From Liolophura sinensis (Eukaryota > Mollusca > Polyplacophora > Chitonida > Chitonidae), in assembly GCF_032854445.1 (NCBI RefSeq), contig NW_027018114.1:64001-77814 (forward strand): DNA of 13,814 bases, in the 5' to 3' direction. How positions within the stretch are numbered: position 1 is the stretch's first letter; the number at the start of each line of letters is the position of its first letter. A program made the position numbers and the translations under genes. Positions 8,803-13,814 of this stretch are shown one piece after another. The notes beneath the pieces were generated by a model. It searched no databases. It was not told the DNA's origin and worked only from the letters and a program-made list of their open reading frames with translations.

Positions 8803-9352
8803 TTATAATGAAAAGTTGAATATAGTAATGACCAGTCGCGATTGTACATAGTTAATGTAGCCGATTTTAATTCGCAAAAAGACCAGGCAAAAATCCAAAA
8901 GTGGAAAAACTGTTCCAATGCTGCTGGTAAGAGGCTAATCCGACGTATTTTTTGACGAGAAATCGAATGGTGCAAACCGCGTTGCTCTCTGACCAATACT
9001 TTTGGCTGTAGCCACAAATGAATAATCATTGATGTCAAGATCACGTGCCCAGCAACTGCTCTTACTCCATGGAAACCAAGGAAATTTGCAATTTTTCAAC
9101 AGCTGGAGATGCCTGGCCCAATTGCGCATCTTTTGGCACCTTATTGATGTGGGTCAGTGTTCAATTGTACTTTTTACAGCGGACTGTATCAAGTACCTTG
9201 TATTTTTTTTATATACAAATGGTTTGGTTTTTCTACATGTAGATAAAGACATTGAGTTTGTCTTCGACTTAGAAGTAAGACATTTGCTGGGTGAGTTAAA
9301 TGGGCTTGGCCCAAAGATTTGACGTCGTCTGGGCTACCGAAGGGCACATAAC
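8803..9352. repeat. Satellite monomer U17, D-like with private changes
   Basis: The head is CGCAAAAAGA preceded by GATTTTAATT (T at up 66 is private), with G at up 101. The tail is A at up 400 and T at up 422, as in U4. Other private changes are T at up 188 (TCTCTGACC, loss of a CpG) and T at up 256 (GCAACTGCT). A minus-strand frame of 86 codons is open here. Confidence 0.93.
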
Positions 9353-9902
9353 TTATAATGAAAAGTTGAATATAGTAATGACCAGTCGCGATTGTACATA
9401 GTTAATGTAGCCGATTTCAATTAGAAAAAATACCAGGCAAAAATCCAAAAGTGGAAAAACTGTTCCAATGCTGCTGGTAAGAGGCTAATCCGACGTATTT
9501 TTTGACGAGAAATCGAATGGTGCAAACCGCGTTGCTCTCCGACCAATACTTTTGGCTGTAGCCACAAATGAATAATCATTGATGTCAAGATCACGTGCCC
9601 AGCAACGGCTCTTACTCCATGGAAACCAAGGAAATTTGCAATTTTTCAACAGCTGGAGATGCCTGGCCCAATTGCGCATCTTTTGGCACCTTATTGATGT
9701 GGGTCAGTGTTCAATTGTACTTTTTACAGCGGACTGTATCAAGTACCTTGTGTTTTTTTTATATACAAATGGTGTGGTTTTTCTACATGTAGATAAAGAC
9801 ATTGAGTTTGTCTTCGACTTAGAAGTAAGACATTTGCTGGGTGAGTTAAATGGGCTTGGCCCAAAGATTTGACGTCGTCTGGGCTACCGAAGGCCACATA
9901 AC
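9353..9902. repeat. Satellite monomer U18, subtype a'
   Basis: No difference from U7 found by eye. It starts the second a'-C2-D run (U18-U20). Confidence 0.96.
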
Positions 9903-10452
9903 TTATAATGAAAAGTTGAATATAGTAATGACCAGTCGCGATTGTACATAGTTAATGTAGCCGAAATCAGTTAGCAAAAAGACCAGGCAAAAATCCAAAA
10001 GTAGAAAAACTGTTCCAATGCTGCTGGTAAGAGGCTAATCCGACGTATTTTTTGACGAGAAATCGAATGGTGCAAACCGCGTTGCTCTCCGACCAATACT
10101 TTTGGCTGTAGCCACAAATGAATAATCATTGATGTCAAGATCACGTGCCCAGCAACGGCTCTTACTCCATGGAAACCAAGGAAATTTGCAATTTTTCAAC
10201 AGCTGGGGATGCCTGGCCCAATTGCGCATCTTTTGGCACCTTATTGATGTGGGTCAGTGTTCAATTGTACTTTTTACAGCGGACTGTATCAAGTACCTTG
10301 TGTTTTTTTTATATACAAATGGTGTGGTTTTTCTACATGTAGATAAAGACATTGAGTTTGTCTTCGACTTAGAAGTAAGACAACTGCTGGGTGAGTTAAA
10401 TGGGCTTGGCCCAAAGATTTGACGTCGTCTGGGCTACCGAAGGCCACATAAC
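9903..10452. repeat. Satellite monomer U19, subtype C2
   Basis: C2 copy with A at up 374 and C at up 542. It differs from U8 and U11 at up 374 and from U5 at up 542. Confidence 0.95.
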
Positions 10453-11002
10453 TTATAATGAAAAGTTGAATATAGTAATGACCAGTCGCGATTGTACATA
10501 GTTAATGTAGCCGATTTCAATTCGCAAAAAGACCAGGCAAAAATCCAAAAGTAGAAAAACTGTTCCAATGCTGCTGGTAAGAGGCTAATCCGACGTATTT
10601 TTTGACGAGAAATCGAATGGTGCAAACCGCGTTGCTCTCCGACCAATACTTTTGGCTGTAGCCACAAATGAATAATCATTGATGTCAAGATTACGTGCCC
10701 AGCAACGGCTCTTACTCCATGGAAACCAAGGAAATTTGCAATTTTTCAACAGCTGGAGATGCCTGGCCCAATTGCGCATCTTTTGGCACCTTATTGATGT
10801 GGGTCAGTGTTCAATTGTACTTTTTACAGCGGACTGTATCAAGTACCTTGTGTTTTTTTTATATACAAATGGTTTGGTTTTTCTACATGTAGATAAAGAC
10901 ATTGAGTTTGTCTTCGACTTAGAAGTAAGACATTTGCTGGGTGAGTTAAATGGGCTTGGCCCAAAGATTTGACGTCGTCTGGGCTACCGAAGGCCACATA
11001 AC
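10453..11002. repeat. Satellite monomer U20, subtype D, CACGTG lost
   Basis: D copy with G at up 177. T at up 240 (10692) turns the CACGTG found in every other full copy into TACGTG. Otherwise it is close to U6 (differences at up 177, 240 and 542). Confidence 0.95.
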
Positions 11003-11552
11003 TTATAATGAAAAGTTGAATATAGTAATGACCAGTCGCGATTGTACATAGTTAATGTAGCCGATTTCAATTAGCAAAAAGACCTGGCAAAAATCCCAAA
11101 GTGGAAAAACTGTTCCAATGCTGCTGGTAAGAGGCTAATCCGACGTATTTTTTGACGAGAAATCGAATGGTGCAAACCGCGTTGCTCTCCGACCAATACT
11201 TTTGGCTGTAGCCACAAATGAATAATCATTGATGTCAAGATCACGTGCCCAGCAACGGCTCTTACTCCATGGAAACCAAGGAAATTTGCAATTTTTCAAC
11301 AGCTGGAGATGTCTGGCCCAATTGCGCATATTTTGGCACCTTATTGATGTGGGTCAGTGTTCAATTGTACTTTTTACAGCGGACTGTATCAAGTACCTTG
11401 TGTTTTATTTATATACAAATGGTGTGGTTTTTCTACATGTAGATAAAGACATTGAGTTTGTCTTCGACTTAGAAGTAAGACATTTGCTGGGTGAGTTAAA
11501 TGGGCTTGGCCCAAAGATTTGACGTCGTCTGGGCTACCGAAGGGCACATAAC
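11003..11552. repeat. Satellite monomer U21, subtype E, most private changes
   Basis: The head is AGCAAAAAGACCTGG, with T at up 83 shared only with U25, which defines subtype E. Private changes: C at up 95, T at up 310, A at up 328, and A at up 405, which breaks the T8 run into GTTTTATTTAT. The up 310 and 328 changes hit both arms of the AGATGC/GCATCT inverted repeat without restoring pairing. Confidence 0.93.
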
Positions 11553-12102
11553 TTATAATGAAAAGTTGAGTATAGTAATGACCAGTCGCGATTGTACATA
11601 GTTAATGTAGCCGATTTCAATTAGAAAAAATACCAGGCAAAAATCCAAAAGTGGAAAAACTGTTCCAATGCTGCTGGTAAGAGGCTAATCCGACGTATTT
11701 TTTGACGAGAAATCGAATGGTGCAAACCGCGTTGCTCTCCGACCAATACTTTTGGCTGTAGCCACAAATGAATAATCATTGATGTCAAGATCACGTGCCC
11801 AGCAACGGCTCTTACTCCATGGAAACCAAGGAAATTTGCAATTTTTCAACAGCTGGAGATGCCTGGCCCAATTGCGCATCTTTTGGCACCTTATTGATGT
11901 GGGTCAGTGTTCAATTGTACTTTTTACAGCAGACTTTATCATGTACCTTGTGTTTTTTTTATATACAAATGGTGTGGTTTTTCTACATGTAGATAAAGAC
12001 ATTGAGTTTGTCTTCGACTTAGAAGTAAGACATTTGCTGGGTGAGTTAAATGGGCTTGGCCCAAAGATTTGACGTCGTCTGGGCTACCGAAGGGCACATA
12101 AC
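11553..12102. repeat. Satellite monomer U22, A-like
   Basis: G at up 18 and the A/T/T trio are A-type, but G at up 132 and G at up 278 are a'-type, so the middle looks exchanged. It begins the third A-B-C1 run. Confidence 0.94.
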
Positions 12103-12652
12103 TTATAATGAAAAGTTGAATATAGTAATGACCAGTCGCGATTGTACATAGTTAATGTAGCCGATTTCAATTAGACAAAATACCAGGCAAAAATCCAAAA
12201 GTGGAAAAACTGTTCCAATGCTGCTGGTAAGAGGCTAATCCGACGTATTTTTTGACGAGAAATCGAATGGTGCAAACCACGTTGCTCTCCGACCAATACT
12301 TTTGGCTGTAGCCACAAATGAATAATCGTTGATGTCAAGATCACGTGCCCAGCAACGGCTCTTACTCCATGGAAACCAAGGAAATTTGCAATTTTTCAAC
12401 AGCTGGAGATGCCTGACCCAATTGCGCATCTTTTGGCACCTTATTGATGTGGGTCAGTGTTCAATTGTACTTTTTACAGCGGACTGTATCAAGTACCTTG
12501 TGTTTTTTTTATATACAAATGGTGTGGTTTTTCTACATGTAGATAAAGACATTGAGTTTGTCTTCGACTTAGAAGTAAGACATTTGCTGGGTGAGTTAAA
12601 TGGGCTTGGCCCAAAGATTTGACGTCGTCTGGGCTACCGAAGGGCACATAAC
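12103..12652. repeat. Satellite monomer U23, subtype B with up 226 G
   Basis: Matches U12 (A at up 177, G at up 226, A at up 314) except for G at up 542. Confidence 0.95.
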
Positions 12653-13201
12653 TTATAATGAAAAGTTGAATATAGTAATGACCAGTCGCGATTGTACATA
12701 GTTAATGTAGTCGAAATCAGTTAGCAAAAAGACCAGGCAAAAATCCAAAAGTAGAAAAACTGTTCCAATGCTGCTGGTAAGAGGCTAATCCGACGTATTT
12801 TTTGACGAGAAATCGAATGGTGCAAACAGCGTTGCTCTCCGACCAGTACTTTTGGCTGTAGCCACAAATGAATAATCATTGATGTCAAGATCACGTGCCC
12901 AGCAACGGCTCTTACTCCATGGAAACCAAGGAAATTTGCAATTTTTCAACAGCTGGGGATTCCTGGCCCAATTGCGCATCTTTTGGCACCTTATTGATGT
13001 GGGTCAGTGTTCAATTGTACTTTTTACAGCGGACTGTATCAAGTACCTTGTATTTTTTTTATATACAAATGGTTTGGTTTTTCTACATGTAGATAAAGAC
13101 ATTGAGTTTGTCTTCGACTTAGAAGTAAGACATTTGCTGGGTGAGTTAAATGGGCTTGGCCAAAGATTTGACGTCGTCTGGGCTACCGAAGGGCACATAA
13201 C
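12653..13201. repeat. Satellite monomer U24, C1 head with U4/U17-like tail, 549 bp
   Basis: T at up 59, the C segment, G at up 194 and G at up 305 are C1. However, the tail has the G/G/A trio, A at up 400 and T at up 422, as in U4 and U17, so a switch lies between up 305 and 379. Private changes are A at up 177 in CAAACAGCG and T at up 309 (GGGGATTCC). One C is missing from GGCCC at up 507-510 (near 13159-13161). The deletion merges two plus-strand frames into a 123-codon one (12879-13250), which I regard as accidental. Confidence 0.93.
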
Positions 13202-13751
13202 TTATAATGAAAAGTTGAATATAGTAATGACCAGTCGCGATTGTACATAGTTAATGTAGCCGATTTCAATTAGAAAAAAAGACCTGGAAAAATCCAAAAG
13301 TGAAAAACTGTTCCAATGCTGCTGGTAAGAGGCTAATCCGACGTATTTTTTGACGAGAAATTGAATGGTGCAAACCGCGTTGCTCTCCGACCAATACTTT
13401 TGGCTGTAGCCACAAATGAATAATCATTGATGTCAAGATCACGTGCCCAGCAACGGCTCTTACTCCATGGAAACCAAGGAAATTTGCAATTTTTCAACAG
13501 CTGGAGATGCCTGGCCCAATTGCGCATCTTTTGGCACCTTATTGATGTGGGTCAGTGTTCAATTGTACTTTTTTACAGCGGACTGTATCAAGTACCTTGT
13601 GTTTTTTTTATATACAAATGGTGTGGTTTTTCTACATGTAGATAAAGATATTGAGTTTGTCTTCGACTTAGAAGTAAGACATTTGCTGGGTGAGTTAAAT
13701 GGGCTTGGCCCAAAGATTTGACGTCGTCTGGGCTACCGAAGGCCACATAAC
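13202..13751. repeat. Satellite monomer U25, subtype E with several indels
   Basis: The head reads AGAAAAAAAGACCTGG and shares T at up 83 with U21. Relative to U21 it has one extra A, a missing C after CCTGG, a missing G before the A-run at up 101, and an extra T in TACTTTTTTACAG. These net to zero, so the length is 550. Private substitutions are T at up 162 (13362, CpG lost) and T at up 448 (AGATATTGAG). Confidence 0.93.
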
Positions 13752-13814
13752 TTATAATGAAAAGTTGAATATAGTAATGACCAGTCGCGATTGTACATAG
13801 TTAATGTAGCCGAT
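13752..13814. repeat. Satellite monomer U26, first 63 bp only
   Basis: It has A at up 18 and C at up 59, and ends at GCCGAT, just before the diagnostic up 61-80 segment can be read. The following base pattern would assign its subtype. The array clearly continues past the window. Confidence 0.95.

Larger units (their letters stand above)
1..13814. repeat. 550-bp satellite DNA tandem array, 25 full copies plus 63 bp
   Basis: The same sequence recurs head to tail every 550 bp with no spacer and no change of orientation. For example, TTATAATGAAAAGTTGA recurs at 1, 551, 1101, 1651 and so on to 13752. Copies differ from one another mainly at about 30 shared variable sites plus a few private ones; U1 and U5, of different subtypes, differ at about 16 of 550 sites, while U8 and U11 show no difference by eye. 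I find no internal sub-repeat within the monomer. Both ends of the window lie inside the array, so its true length and borders are unknown. Known satellite arrays of this kind are usually heterochromatic (pericentromeric, subtelomeric or sex-chromosomal), but nothing here shows which. Intergenic-spacer subrepeats of rDNA are an alternative that the window cannot exclude. Confidence 0.97.

Noticed and set aside
12879-13250. 123-codon plus-strand frame across U24/U25
   Set aside because: It is created by a single C deletion in U24; no other copy has it.
1-13814. Tandem protein-repeat gene (one long gene built of 550-bp repeats)
   Set aside because: 550 is not divisible by three, and every frame on both strands meets stops within each unit.
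1-13814. 5S rRNA or histone-type tandem gene cluster, CRISPR array
   Set aside because: I see no 5S internal-control-region sequence or histone coding. The period and near-identity of the entire unit rule out short direct repeats with unique spacers.
1-13814. Transposon or MITE-derived unit with terminal inverted repeats
   Set aside because: I found no inverted repeats at matching distances or target-site duplications in the monomer. Its start point is arbitrary in a continuous array.

Overview
The whole 13.8-kb window is one uninterrupted head-to-tail tandem array. It holds 25 complete copies of a monomer of about 550 bp, plus the first 63 bp of a 26th. There is no flanking single-copy sequence, no recognisable protein gene, no tRNA or rRNA gene, no intact mobile element and no CRISPR array. 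This looks like satellite DNA of a eukaryotic nuclear genome: long monomer, about 40% G+C counted by hand on the first copy, roughly 97% or better identity between copies, and variants shared in patchwork fashion. I cannot name the species or satellite family, and I see no match to families I know (alpha satellite, 5S rDNA, common insect satellites). The eukaryotic assignment is an inference from repeat architecture.

Layout: taking position 1 as the start of the monomer, units U1-U15 are exactly 550 bp and run from 1 to 8250. U16 (8251-8802) is 552 bp because of two homopolymer insertions. U17-U23 (8803-12652) are 550 bp each. U24 (12653-13201) is 549 bp. U25 (13202-13751) is 550 bp after compensating indels, and 13752-13814 is partial. 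'Unit position' (up) below means position within a monomer.

The copies fall into subtypes defined by linked variants. The main diagnostic segment is up 61-80, joined by single sites at up 18, 59, 101, 132, 177, 194, 278, 305, 314, 379/384/390, 400, 422, 481/482 and 542. I call the subtypes A, B, C1, C2, D, a' and E. They recur in order: A-B-C1 appears at U1-3, U14-16 and U22-24, and a'-C2-D at U7-9 and U18-20. This suggests a higher-order repeat that has been partly scrambled by unequal crossing-over and gene conversion. U13 and U24 look like recombinant monomers.

The open reading frames look accidental. 550 is not a multiple of three, so no frame runs through the array. The frame that stays open in every full copy (64 codons, minus strand) varies at about 11 amino-acid-changing sites and about 2 silent ones. 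Short motifs that recur in nearly every copy (CACGTG, a 10-bp palindrome, a minus-strand TATA-like box, tRNA-style A/B-box-like words, splice-site-like words, a small GC hairpin) are listed with low confidence as hypotheses about transcription or protein binding.
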